From contig NC_085127.1 of NCBI RefSeq assembly GCF_030269925.1, positions 14,267,501 through 14,331,500 on the forward strand: a stretch of DNA of 64,000 nt, in the 5' to 3' direction. Below are positions 22,517 to 33,369 of this stretch, piece after piece. How positions within the stretch are numbered: position 1 is the stretch's first letter; every line of letters begins with the position of its first letter. The DNA is from Bombyx mori. Lineage: Eukaryota; Arthropoda; Insecta; Lepidoptera; Bombycidae. Below the pieces are notes generated by a model. The model made no database searches. It saw nothing but the letters and a program-made list of their open reading frames with translations, and was not told where the DNA came from. The position numbers were made by a program, and so were the translations under genes.

Positions 22517-24950
22517 TTTTGTGGAATATGGCCGTCTTTCTTGTTTTTGACGTTATTCCATATCATGTGGCGTCAGGGTGGCATGTACTGTTACCGTGCT
22601 GCATAGGGATGTGACATGAGCTTTACGATTAGCCGCCTGTCTGACGTCATCCCTCCTTGAGTTATATCTCCAGTTGTATATCCATTGCAACTTGCCGTAG
22701 GAACTTTTCAGTGTCTTCATTTGTTTCTTTTATATCATGCGTTTTGGGTTCTATGATTTGCAACAACACAGAATCCAACATTACACATTCCAACTAAAAT
22801 TTAGACCATCGATTATACACTTAATATATATTTAGACTATCAAATAGCAAAACGATGTATATAACAAATTTTATTCGTTTTTCTGGTGCATTTTTATAAC
22901 ATGCAATCCTTATTCCAATACATATTTGTAAATCGAGTTTCTGACATCCTAAGGTTCTGTCCCACCATCTTAGAACCATCGTGCTACTGGTTGATTTCTT
23001 TTATACTTTTTGGTTTGTCCATTTCAAAACTGAGAAATTGAAACTCAAACTTTCTTGATTTTGCACACGTGTTTGCTGTCGAAGTGTGAATGTATGAAGC
23101 ATATTTTGCAATAGCATCATTTTCGGTCCTCATAAATTACCCAGTGCAGTGGTCAGGCTACTAATATACGCCATTATTGTCATTCTCATTCACTTCTCAC
23201 TGACCGCGTTTCGACTTAGCGGACCGAAAGTAAATATTACGAAAAATTACTAAAAACCAAGACCATTATTTTTAACACTCTGTAATTAGCTTGATATTTA
23301 AGTTTGTTCCTGTGTAACGGAATCTTTTCATTCATCTTAAGAGGTCCCTTTAACTTCAAACTTCGATCATGTATTATCCTACCTCACCAGTATCATCAGG
23401 ATAAAAAAATGGAATTAAATTAATTTTTCGACTTGCTGCATGCATAAGTGTGTTTTGCAGTTTCTAATTTAGATAAATTATAACTTTTTAAATACAGATA
23501 GGTGAACAGGCTCATGGCTTACCTGATTTTAACTGATTAACGAAGCTAAATGTAGTCACAACGTGAACATCGGCCCTCCACCTGTTGACATGAGGTCCAA
23601 TACCCTTTCGCTTTTTGTCAAACCATAACGAATGACTGCTTCGCGTTAGAATTGAGTAGGATAATGGTATATACCCGCGCGGGCTCAAAATACGTCCTAC
23701 CGGTACACCTATACACTGGACCAAACTGTAACATCAAATAGCCCTGCTCGCGTCTAAGTTGCCCGGTTGAACAATATTAAGTTATCCCCGAAATCCGTTT
23801 TACGGTCCGGATGTTTCTCGCAATTTCATCCCTTCCGAGAAAACGTAAGATTATTTACTTTATTCACAACGCTTTCCTGACGTCTTTTTCAACCGCAGTC
23901 TCGTTTTTCTATTTGGAGACGTGCGAGTTTTATTGCAAAAATAAAAACACGTGTGCCGTTCACACGCGGTAGATTATTTCCAGAAGCCTTTTGAAGTATT
24001 CTATCTTATTCTCGCAGACCAAGTCACATTGATGTATTATGTTTTCTTTTCGTGTGTAGTTTCATTTCATGGACTTACAGATTCTGAATAGAGTTTACTT
24101 CGAAAATTCCCCACATAGATGAGCGGACGAGTTACTAGAACCCAATTAAAAAGTAATCGACTCAATTGTACTGTATCATACTCGTAGAAGTAGTTAGTAA
24201 GCAAAGGCTTCCTTGGAAATGAGGTCTCCTAGGATTTCAATTCTGATTACCAAATCAGCGGAGAGGGAGCGATCGATTCAAGATAATTTGCATCCGCAAT
24301 ATTTCTAGTGCTTTTGCCAAGTAATATGTTCTTCCGTTTAATTGAAGTTCCATACTGCGTGATATTATCTGTTTTCAGTTCTCTGACGTCATATGTGTTC
24401 ACGAATAGTGGAAAATAAGCCAAAAAAGGCTGTCTTAAAAATACGTACTGCTATAACTAGGGTCGCTACAGTTTGTTTTAATTTTCATGCGTAGATTGGT
24501 AAATGATTCTGTTTGAATGGTCAGCAAAGCCCATAGACATTGTAAACGCCTTCAACCACCTAGATACACGAGGGTAAAGCCAGTTGTATAACAGCTTCCT
24601 CACCCCTCTAATCCGTTTAGAGAACATGGCTGCTTTGCGATAGATTTAGGCAGGATAGTGGTACCCACCCGTGAGCGCTTACAAAATTCTCTACGGCCAG
24701 TAAAAACAGTGATGAATAATTCTGCCAAAGTTTTGGTAGGCTCCATACCATAACGAACATTGCATTGCAAAATTCTATAGGTCGTTAAGAAATTCACACG
24801 ATACGGTCTGGCGCCTTCTGTCTGTTTATTGTTTTGTTCGGAGGTATGGTTGTGTTGGACGAATGAGGTTTCCGAAGGTTCTCTCAATGATTGTCTTAAA
24901 GACGTGATCTACGACTTTTTAATGCATACACATCTCGAAGTTTGAATATA
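22517..24950. other. Spacer with degenerate Bm1 traces
   Basis: Mostly AT-rich. The segment 23498-23707 (-) and a shorter one at 24648-24706 (-) keep the order of Bm1 blocks (gctcatgg, gcttcgcg, gataatggtatatacccgcg) but are badly eroded. No gene is visible. Confidence 0.35.
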
Positions 24951-24951
24951 C

Positions 24952-25008
24952 AATTTTTTTTTTATTGCTTAGATGGGTGAACGAGCTCACAGCCGACCTG
25001 GTGTTAAG
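24952..25008 (-). mobile_element. Bm1: Bm1 SINE 3' fragment
   Basis: A T run followed by ATTGCTTAGATGGGTGAACG...CTGGTGTTAAG. It abuts a plus-strand Bm1 head-on. Confidence 0.75.
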
Positions 25009-25580
25009 TTAAAATCAAACCCGCAAAATTATAATTTGCGTAATCACTGGTGGTAGGACGTCTTGTGAGTCCGCACGGGTAGGTGCCACCACCCTGCCTA
25101 TTTCTGCCGTGAAGCAGTAATGCGATTCGGTTTGAAGGGTGGGGCAGCCATTGTAACTATACTTGAGACCTTAGAACTTATATCTCAAGGTGGGTGGCGC
25201 ATTTACGTTGTGGATGTCTATGGGCTCCAGTAACCATTCAACACCAAGTTGGCTGTGAGCTCGTCCATCCATCTAAGCAATCTTAATCTGTATATGTAAA
25301 AATGAATTGCTGTTCGTTAGTCTCGCTAAAACTCGAGAACGGCTGGACTAATTTGGCTAATTTTGTCTTGAATTATTTGTGGAAGTACAGAGAAGGTTTA
25401 AAAGGTAGATAAATATGAAAATGCTCGGAATTAAATAAAAATAGCAATTTTGTTTTTCCTTTGATGTGTCCACCGTCGGATGGATTCCTTTTGTTTGTTA
25501 TAAGTTTATTCTATACAAAAGTTTAGGTCTTTTATTTATCAATTGAGGAATAACAAAGTCTGCCGGGTCAGCTAGTAAAA
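25009..25580 (+). mobile_element. Bm1: Bm1 SINE interrupted by a Helitron
   Basis: The SINE runs from the palindromic AT-rich block through ATCTAAGCAA (25280). A Helitron occupies 25281-25575. The SINE tail TAAAAAA resumes at 25576. The join across the Helitron restores the AAGCAATAAAAAA end seen in other copies. Confidence 0.85.
25281..25575 (+). mobile_element. Non-autonomous Helitron, family 2, inside Bm1
   Basis: TC start, CTAG end, inserted between A and T with no duplication. The interior includes AACTCGAGAACGGCTGGAC and, near the 3' end, CTGCCGGGTCAGCTAG. Other copies are at 38933 and 51431. Confidence 0.85.
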
Positions 25581-26010
25581 AACATAAATTGAAAGGCGAA
25601 AGTAATCCAGCTGTTGAAATTCTGAAATTTCTTAGTTGTTTATTGGAAGTCAGTCACGGTGCACGCCTGCTCGCCGTCCCCGGCTATCTATCTGCATAGC
25701 AGCATGACCTAACTGTTCCGATGCAAAAAGAATGAAAGCGTGCATCTCGTTTGTAATTATCCTCGGCGCGTTCCGCAGCTATCGGACGGCATCGCTTGTG
25801 TCCAACTTGTAACGGTTGTGCATTACTGTCGTGTTTTCTAAGTCATCGAATGAAAATAGAGAAAATTCTTTATTATAAAAACAATTTTATTTAAATATTG
25901 GAGGTGGAAGTGTTGTGCTTGAAGCGATTTGCCTTTTAAGTTCAGTTTGGGAGCTCATTAGCGATTGATGCGATTATCGAGTTTAAGTAGACCGCGACTC
26001 ACACTTGCAC
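25581..26010. other. Spacer, nothing recognised
   Basis: Mixed composition with a GC-richer part at 25650-25810. No repeat or exon is visible. Confidence 0.3.
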
Positions 26011-26011
26011 T

Positions 26012-26184
26012 GTGTGTTTAGTGCGAGTTTTTTAACGTTCTCGATAGCGTAAAAGTTAACTCAAATTTGTATGTAGTTGGAACAGTGTTCCTAGCGGCAA
26101 ACGTAGGCAAACGATCCCATTCCATGCAAATATGAGTTAACTTTTACGCTATCGAGAACGTTAAAAAACTCGCACTAAACACAC
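26012..26184. mobile_element. Fold-back MITE with 62-base arms
   Basis: The left arm 26012-26073 (GTGTGTTTAGTGCGAG...) and the right arm 26123-26184 are inverted copies with only two differences, separated by 49 bases. No ORF is present. Such elements can form a long hairpin. The superfamily cannot be told from the window. Confidence 0.75.
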
Positions 26185-26410
26185 TGATCTAGTTAGGCAT
26201 TCCGAGTAAAAATGCACCATCGACAGAATTGAAGACATTTCAGAACGTTCGAGAATATATTTTTAGATAGATGATGCATGGCATATATTTTTTACTAGTA
26301 TCAGTGAGTTTTTTGAGGATATTTTTTGTAAATTTGATGTATACAATCCCATAAATGATGCTGATGAAATGATTTAAGAAATGCAACTCGTAAAGTTGTT
26401 AATCATTATT

Positions 26411-26650
26411 CTATACATAAAAATAAAATTGGAGTGTCTGTTTGTAATATTGAAATATCCGCTTTTTATCACATACATATGAATATATATACGGTACATA
26501 CACCAAAATGACATTTTTTACAATTTTTGTCTGTATGTCTATCTGTTTGTTCCGGTTAATCTCTGGAACGGCTGGACCGATTTTGACGAGACTTTCACTA
26601 ATAGGTAGCTGATGATATAAAGAGTAACTTACGTTATATTTTTTTAAACT
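26411..26650 (+). mobile_element. Helitron-like 5' fragment
   Basis: ATAAAATTGGAGTGTCTG, then GGAACGGCTGGACCGATTTT, a layout I associate with short lepidopteran Helitrons. The 3' end is missing. It runs into an inverted CTAG end at 26649-26652. Confidence 0.5.
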
Positions 26651-26910
26651 AGCTTCGCCCCACGGCGTCACCCGCGGTACGACAATAACCGCAGGAAACT
26701 AATATTATAAAGAGGAAAGATTTGTTTGTTTGTTTGTTTCGAATAGGCTCTGAAACTACTGGACCGATTTGAAAAATTCTTTTCCCATTAGAAGCCGACA
26801 TTGTCCCTGATGAACATAGGCGGCTACTTTTTTTAAATTTTTTTTATTTTTATTTTTTGGTTTCTTGTGTGTTTTAATATTTCCGAAGCGAAGCGAGGGA
26901 GGGTGGCTAG
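26649..26910 (+). mobile_element. Helitron-like remnants, two ends
   Basis: A minus-oriented CTAG end lies at 26649-26652. A plus-oriented body begins near 26700 (TTATAAAGAGGAAAGATTTG) and ends with GGGTGGCTAG at 26901-26910, followed by T. It includes a (TTTG)n run at about 26722-26740. Confidence 0.5.
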
Positions 26911-26914
26911 TTAT

Positions 26915-27280
26915 CTATAATTTACAAACTATAGTCCGGCTACTGAAAGAATGTATGCGTAATCTACCGACCGACGTAACTTAGAAGTGGCGTTGATCTT
27001 ACAATCAAATTCGTTTATTATCACGGCTCTTCTGACGAATACTTATTATGAAAAATAAATCTATCAACTAAAAAGAAATGCTATAATTTTACGCTAAATT
27101 TAAGTTAAATCTATGGCCTTATCTCGGCAACTGTATGATACTTAGAAATTTAATATGCCCGCACTAGGGTAGATCGTTAGATTGTGCCGTGTCATGGTAC
27201 AACAGACGCTCCACCTATTAGTCCACTGACGGATGGACTTAGTATCTTTTTTTTTTATAGCTAATCATTGATAGCCTAAT
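26915..27280. other. Spacer, nothing recognised
   Basis: AT-rich with no visible coding or repeat signal. Confidence 0.3.
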
Positions 27281-27285
27281 AAGCT

Positions 27286-28156
27286 TACTGGTGGTAGAAC
27301 CTCTTGTGGGTCCGCGTGGGTAGGTACCACCTATGAGGAGGCAGTCTCCTCCCGGTGATGGTCACGGGGCGACCTAAGGGGGTTGAGGCTGCGCCGCACG
27401 CTACCGTCACTCTAGCGCGCTGGCACCAGGAGGACGGGACGGCGCGTCGGCGGCTGCGGACTGCGATGCGGTCCGCATTTTCGTCGTCGCTGTCGTCGCC
27501 GAACATACTGTTGAAGAGCAACCCGGTCGGCGGTGTATCGCGTTCCGACCCGGCAGGCTGGTTTTGGCCCAGCGGGGTATCCCGGAACACCAGCGGCACC
27601 GCCCGGGCGGCCTGGTAGGGCCGCCGTACCGCGGAGACTGACGTCGTTGGTTGTCGACTATCGCCTCGACGACCCGTCGGTCGGGCGTCCTCGGGGTGGC
27701 GCCGCGTGTCTGGTTGTAGTGTTGACCGCGGGAACACCCCTACTCTGAACGGGTTCTGACCCCGGACGGAGATCGGACGTCGGGTGTAAGAGTGCAGGGG
27801 AGTCGTTTAGTGGGTGGGCCCTAAAATCCTTGGGCCCGCGATCTGCTCTCAACACCTGCAGATCGTTGAGTCTCACATACCCCGCGCGCCCCCTAGGCGC
27901 GGGGACCTCGTAGGAGGTTCGGCCCCCGGCCCGAGAAAAAAAAAAAAGGGTAGGTACCACCACCCAGCCTATTTCTGCCGTGAAGCAGTAATGCGTTTCG
28001 GTTTGAAGGGTGGGGCAGCCGTTGTAACTCTACTTGAGACCTTAGAACTTATATCTCAAGGTGGGTGGCGCATTTACGCTGTAGATGTCTATGGGCTCCA
28101 GTAACCACTTAACACCAGGTGGGCTGTGAGTTCGTCCACCCATCTAAGCATTTAAA
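27286..28156 (+). mobile_element. Bm1: Bm1 SINE interrupted by a GC-rich retroposon
   Basis: The SINE is present at 27286-27331 and resumes at 27948. GGGTAGGTACCACC (27318-27331) is repeated exactly at 27948-27961 as the insertion's target-site duplication. Confidence 0.85.
27332..27947 (+). mobile_element. GC-rich poly(A) retroposon inserted in Bm1
   Basis: A 616-bp insert ending in 12 A residues and flanked by a perfect 14-base duplication. The GC content is far above background. The features fit a 5'-truncated non-LTR element, mostly 3' UTR with perhaps some ORF2 C-terminus. An 87-codon plus-strand frame (27355-27618) shows no motif that I recognise. The opposite-strand frame at 27285-27737 spans the insert boundaries and is not credible. 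Confidence 0.75.
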
Positions 28157-28184
28157 AAAAAAGAGCTATTACAATTTCACGTGG

Positions 28185-28293
28185 ACCTGTAGGTGAGCTC
28201 ACGGGCTCAACCTGCAAGAAATGCTAACACTAGCCCTAGTAATAGGAGTGGTGAACTGCTTTGCTGAACTTCGCTACCACCGGATCGGAGACG
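28185..28293 (-). mobile_element. LINE 3' UTR fragment (pseudoknot family), half of a fold-back
   Basis: A minus-strand piece ending at the GATCCGGTGGTAG side of the module. It directly abuts a plus-strand copy, so CACCGGATCGGAGACG pairs with sequence at about 28348-28363. Confidence 0.65.
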
Positions 28294-28294
28294 T

Positions 28295-28495
28295 TATCCA
28301 TAGACACAGCCCACTGAGTTTCTCGCCGGATCTTCTCAGTGGGTCGCGTTTCCGATCCGGTGGTAGATTCTGCGAAGCATTGCTCTTGCTAGGGCCAGTG
28401 TTAGCAACACTCCCGGTTTGAGCCCCGCGAACTCACCTACTCGCCCAGCTACGCTGACGTAGCCTCTTAAGGCTATCAACTTAGGCAGGGAAAAA
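28295..28495 (+). mobile_element. LINE 3' end (pseudoknot family), best-preserved module
   Basis: It has stem 1 CCCACTGAG (28310-28318) with CTCAGTGGG (28335-28343) and stem 2 CCGGATC (28326-28332) with GATCCGG (28354-28360). The loops are 7, 2 and 10 bases long. The pre-tail hairpin GTAGCCTCTTAAGGCTAT and a short A tail follow. Confidence 0.8.
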
Positions 28496-28498
28496 CTA

Positions 28499-28552
28499 TA
28501 TCGGAATCGCTGCCCATTGAGAAAATCCTACGAGAAACTCAATGGGTTTGAC
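28499..28552 (-). mobile_element. LINE 3' UTR scrap with covariant stem
   Basis: On the minus strand it carries CCCATTGAG with CTCAATGGG (28538-28546 and 28513-28521). Compared with the usual CCCACTGAG/CTCAGTGGG, a C:G pair has become T:A on both sides. The second stem is not preserved. Confidence 0.6.
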
Positions 28553-28555
28553 TTA

Positions 28556-29695
28556 GTATTGTTAAACAAACATAAAACCACCGCTTGCACCGTTTGTAAC
28601 TACTCATTCAAGACACAATAGGCAGCCTCGAGCCGTTAGAATGTTAAGATGCTTCACATCGACGAAGAAAGTAGACCAAGGCCAGGCTGGCTCTCGTGTT
28701 TGAAGGAAACGTACTGAATAAACTTTAAAGGAAGACGCTGTTTTGTTTAGTGCTTTTGTGAATTAAAGTACTGGCTTTCGAGGTTTCTCATACCACTTTA
28801 AGCAGATGAGTAACCGATCCATCTGACGGTAAGTGGTAGGGGTAAGTCGCTAACTAATTTGACTATATGTCATCCCTCTGCAGAAATTGTAGTATCACCT
28901 AAAACCGTCATAGGAGAATGAGCACCACCGACATACTTCGATCGCGGTTAATGGTTGTAGGTCTAGTCCGCACGGGTAGGGCGACCACTTAACACCTGGT
29001 AGGCTGTGAGCTAGTTTGATTATCGAAAGCTGATATACGAAGCTTAAAGCGGACGTGATTCAGCGGTTAATTCGTTTCTCTGTAAAAGAAGGCGGGAGTT
29101 CGAGATTGAGAGAGGACAATTCTAATTCCGATCTTCCATTGGTGTTCACGCAAAAATCAGTATTAGTTCGGGATGTATACGACAAAGAGAATATTTCCCA
29201 CCGAGCGGGTGATATTGCTTGATAGACCGTCGCGACGGTCCGAATGTTGTTCTGAACTTGTATATATTATGTAAACTTATCTTGAAAATGTCGTAAGCGA
29301 GATTCAGGCGTCTGTCAAATACCTTTGTGTCGTATGATGGCTACCCGTCACATTGGCTTCCCGTTCTTAAGTGTCACGCAGAGATTAAAAGATTATACTG
29401 TTATAATGCGAGAAGACGATATGTTTTCTAACATTAAAACAACAAAAAAACTGTTTGAAGTCGCAATCACGTGCGGTATTTTGCTGAGAGTCACTATTAA
29501 TAGATTTCCTAATCGGGAAACTTTATAAAAATATCACAGAACACAGCCCTGGCATCGGTAGAGGAAGGGAATATATTACTTCCTAATCATAAACAGTGCG
29601 GCTCGACACATATAGGGTAGACTAGAGACGTGCGCCGGCTCCACGCGCTTGACTCGAGTTATTTTGTTGAATGTTCTTTAACAGTTGTCATGTGT
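28556..29695. other. Spacer with one collapsed Bm1
   Basis: At 28962-29016 the Bm1 start (AGTCCGCACGGGTAGG) is joined to its end (CGACCACTTAACACCTGG) with the middle deleted. The rest is unassigned AT-rich DNA. Confidence 0.4.
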
Positions 29696-29698
29696 TTA

Positions 29699-30112
29699 TC
29701 TATATATTAATGCGTGAAGCAAAAACTTTTTATCCCTTTTTACGAAAATTGCGCGGACGGAGGAGTATGAAAATTTCCACACTTATATATAGAGAAGGAG
29801 TGCACAATGCTAATTTTTTTTTTAAATAATGCATAAAAGGTACATTAAATCAATAAAGAAAACATTACACACACTACATACCATGTATTTGACGCACACA
29901 CGCATGCATACTATTTATTGTCAAACTTTTGTTCTTGACGTCTGTTGTCAAATTGAGAATAGATTAAATATTGTTTGTCTTTGTTAATATTTTTTATAGT
30001 GTACTCTTGGCGAAATTTGTGATTATAGAAGTATAAAATACAATCATAATAGTGTACAAACTTACAATTCCAATTAATTATAGTCGAATTTCGACTACTG
30101 CGGGACCTCTAG
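29699..30112 (+). mobile_element. Non-autonomous Helitron, family 1
   Basis: A|TC start and CTAG|T end, with the TAGTCGA/TCGACTA hairpin. Very similar to the copy at 1929-2348. Confidence 0.85.
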
Positions 30113-30326
30113 TTTTATTTATTACACTTCACGTGTCTAGTTACGTTGGCGGACGTAATACCGAAAATCCCGTCCGGGCGTATTTGTTATAGCCACAGGT
30201 TACCAGTGAATAGGTAGGTTAAATGAAGAATACCGAAAGCATTCTCTACCAGTCAACCAAAGGTCGTGCAATGTAAATAATGGTAGGTGCATTGAAATAT
30301 AAAATATTTGTGTGTGTGTATGCGTT

Positions 30327-30384
30327 TTTTTATTTATTTTTTATTGCTTAAATGGATGGACGAGCTCAGAGCCCTGCATTGAGT
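30327..30384 (-). mobile_element. Bm1: Bm1 SINE 3' fragment
   Basis: A T-rich tail, TTGCTTAAATGGATGGACGA, and a short further stretch. The rest is missing. Confidence 0.65.
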
Positions 30385-30529
30385 TATTTTGAGACGTCAG
30401 GTTATAATATTAAGTATAATGGATAATCCGAAATCTTGCTATCTGAAGGTGCTGCGTTCTTTCACAGTACGCTTCCAGAGATCTCTTTTGCCATGTACCA
30501 TACAGCTATGGAATTAACTGAAGCTGGAA

Positions 30530-30648
30530 TGGAGGGGACCATAATGTTTTTTGAGCGTTATGATGTGTCCTTCTTCAAACAAGGCTTGGGGAGAGTACTC
30601 AGTGGTAGGCAGCGACTTAACTGTGCCTCAGGCGTTGCTGACGTCCAT
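30530..30648 (+). mobile_element. 3' end of the large LINE family, fused to Bm1
   Basis: The plus strand encodes a C-terminus like that of the LINE at 3482 (FERYDVSFFKQGLGRVLSGR), then runs at a GTCCATGA junction straight into a minus-strand Bm1. Confidence 0.7.
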
Positions 30649-30763
30649 GAGTGGACGAGCTCACAGCCCACCTGGTGTTAGATACTGGAGCCCATAGACA
30701 TCTACAACGTAAATGCGCCACCTTGAGATATAAGTTCTAAGGTCTCAGTATAGTTACACAGTA
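30649..30763 (-). mobile_element. Bm1: Bm1 SINE 3' half
   Basis: From GAGTGGACGAGCTCACAGCC to CTCAGTATAGTTACA. There is no T tail, because the LINE fragment abuts it. Confidence 0.75.
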
Positions 30764-30764
30764 A

Positions 30765-31248
30765 GCACGTAAATTAAAAAGAATGAATTTTGAATAGATT
30801 TCCGATAAAACAGAGCGACCTAGCTACAACGGAAGTAATGCTCCTTCCTAATAGGGCACTACACGCAACACGGTATTTTGCTAACGGTCTTAGAAACATG
30901 TTGTGAATGTCATTGATTTGGCTATACAACACCAAATAAACAAAAAAAACTAGATTTTTCTCATGCCTGTTCTATATACCCGCAAACGCTTAGTCTTGGG
31001 TCACATAGGAATCAGCAATGCAAGAAGTGCTGCCGACCTGGTACCTACTAATGAGAAATCTTTTCAGAACTCATCTGAAAAGATGAGAAGAAGCTCTGAG
31101 GAGCGTGTCTTAGCGAGAAGTCGCGCAGATGACTTCATTCCATAGGTAAATGGTGTGTGAAAAAAGTGAAGCATCAGAACATTTGATAGTACTTTATAGA
31201 GGAGTAAGGGCATTGTAAATAGCCGCCGTCGTTCGTAACATATCTCTT
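30765..31248. other. Spacer with possible LINE trace
   Basis: Mostly unassigned. Around 31125-31180 TTCATTCCATAGGTAAATGG recalls the large LINE's C-terminal region on the minus strand, in eroded form. Confidence 0.3.
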
Positions 31249-31250
31249 CG

Positions 31251-31516
31251 GATCACCCGGATCCACTCTTGGTGCTTTTAGACTCTTCAAGCAGCGGTAA
31301 GAGTCTAACGTCCGGCAAACTAATCCACAGACACAGCATAATGAGTTTCTTGTCGGATCTTCTCAGCGGGTCGCGATTCCGATCCGGTGGTAGATTCTGC
31401 GAAGCACTGGTCTTGCTAGGACTAGTATTAGCAAATTCTCTCAGGTTGAGCCCATGAGCTCCCCTACCCATCCACGCGTTTCTGAAATAATCCCCTAGCT
31501 TACCTCCGAATAGACA
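31251..31516 (+). mobile_element. LINE 3' end (pseudoknot family)
   Basis: The right side of stem 1 is CTCAGCGGG, as in the copy at 13127, but the left side is eroded (ATAATGAG). The second stem keeps CGGATC/GATCCG. It ends in a degraded A-rich tail. Confidence 0.7.
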
Positions 31517-31529
31517 GAGAAAGAAAATC

Positions 31530-32100
31530 AAAGATAAATAATGTTTTCACTTCCCAATTCTCCGATTATGATCCAAAACGCACGATTATACAAAAGTTAA
31601 GCTGTTTTTGTCATCCGAAGCCTTGTTCTTAGACTATGTGCATAGTCACGGGTTGTTGATAAAACATCTCCGTTTTGTAAGTAGATTCGTTCAGATAGAA
31701 TCGTTCGGCTGGGTGCGCACGGAGCGCTGGTGTGTGCGGCAGTATGTAATAACATTTTACGGTCGACGTCCCTGCCACGTGTGCGATTGTGTCTTCATTA
31801 ACGATTGCTATTTGATTGAAACACATTTGACAGTTCGGTATAGTGTTTGTTTTAATAACGAATGTACTTACTGGCGTTAGGACCTCTTCTAGGGGTTTCT
31901 AAACTAAAGGGAAGATTCTAAACTGGAATAGTTTTAATTCGTGTTTTTGTTTTATTAACATTGTTCATTAGTTCGAACTTCTTCTTCAATTAGCACAAGC
32001 ACGGCAAAATTAACGTTAATGGAAGTCCACTTTCTTTATATAATACCAACTAATAATCCGAGTTCTTACAAGCCAGGTATAACAGAAAACTGTACAACAA
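31530..32100. other. Spacer, nothing recognised
   Basis: A short Bm1-like piece (ACTGGCGTTAGGACCTCTTC) lies at 31870-31889. Otherwise unassigned. Confidence 0.3.
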
Positions 32101-32101
32101 A

Positions 32102-32349
32102 AACAACTGGCGGTAGGACCTCTTGTGAGTCCGCATGGATAGCTACCATCACCCCGCCTATTTCTGCCGTGAAGCAGCGTTTCGGCTTGAAGGGTGCGGC
32201 AGCCGTTGTAACTATAGTGAGAATTTAGAACTCTTATCTCAAGGTGGGTGGCGGCATTTACGTTGTAGATGTCTATGGGCTCCAGTAACCACTTAACACC
32301 AGGTGGGCTGTGAGCTCGTCCAGCCATCTAATCAATAAATAAATAAAAA
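32102..32349 (+). mobile_element. Bm1: Bm1 SINE lacking the head
   Basis: From ACAACTGGCGGTAGGACC to an A-rich (AATA)n tail. Confidence 0.85.
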
Positions 32350-32568
32350 ACTTTTTGAAATAAATAAAACACGTTTTGAAAATTTAGTCAAATGGCTATC
32401 AGTGTGTAGATTCTTTTTGTTTTTTATTAGTTGATTTGAGTAGCATTATTCTTATTGGCGTCAAACGTAGGGAGCCCATAGTCATCACGATGGAATGTTG
32501 GCGACGTTGAGACGATAAGAATGGGCTGAAGAGTACAGCAACTGGCCACGATTCAAACTACGGAACGT

Positions 32569-32664
32569 GTTTTTTTTTTTTTTTTTATGATTGAAGGATT
32601 ACTGGTGGCTCGGAGGCCTTTCCAGTTTCACCAGGACAGGTGGGCGAGCAAAGGCTCAGCCAGG
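32569..32664 (-). mobile_element. 3' tip of the jockey-like LINE seen at 13127
   Basis: A T run, TGATTGAAGGATTACTGGTGG, CTTTCCAGTTTCACCAGG and GGCTCAGCCAGG match the last 90 or so bases of the copies at 13127 and 45465. Confidence 0.75.
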
Positions 32665-32669
32665 ACTAC

Positions 32670-33225
32670 GGAACGTTTGATTATTACGCGGCAAAAATAA
32701 TGAATACCTAAGATAGGAATTTGATTGAGTATTCCACAATCAACATCAAAGATATAGAGAAAATTACTAGAATTACTAACATTATTAATTTAATTATTGC
32801 GTGTTCACTATTGAAGTAAATGAACAACATTTATTTGTAAATTTTTGTTATAACTAAATAAGGTTACATATAATTTCGTAACGATCATAATACTTAATAA
32901 CGTAATTTATTGAACAAAAACGAACATAAATTGTGAATTCATTTATTATTTCTGTGTTAATGTGGCGTGCGCGGAGCCTGAGGCGTGGCACCCCTGACCT
33001 GTGAGGCAGAACCGTAAAAATAACTCCTTCATTTTGTATGTTTTACGATTGTAAAGTTATTGTTAGCAACTTTGTTAACTAATGTAGTTATTGCACAATC
33101 TTTAATTTATTGTCTCTAACAAATTATTACTCTCTGAACGTCAATTAAGTATACTCCATGGAAATAGCAGTAGAAGGGTTTTGTTATGATAGTTTTTCCA
33201 AATTTTAATCTTTTAATGGCTCACG
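32670..33225. other. AT-rich spacer, nothing recognised
   Basis: No repeat or coding signal is visible. Confidence 0.35.
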
Positions 33226-33229
33226 TGTA

Positions 33230-33368
33230 AAGTTTTTTTTATTTTTTTATTGCTTAGATGGGTGGACGAGCTCACAGCCCGCCTGGTGTTAAGCGGTTAC
33301 TGGAGCCCATAGACATTTAGGACGTAAATGCGCCACACACCTTGAGATATCAGTTCTAAGGTCTAAGT
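33230..33368 (-). mobile_element. Bm1: Bm1 SINE 3' half
   Basis: A T-rich tail, TTGCTTAGATGGGTGGACG, and the body to TCTAAGGTCTAAG. Confidence 0.8.
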
Positions 33369-33369
33369 T

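Noticed and set aside
27285..27737. 150-codon minus-strand ORF with an acidic stretch
   Set aside because: It crosses the border between Bm1 and the GC-rich insert and is antisense to the poly(A) orientation. GC-rich DNA gives long chance ORFs.
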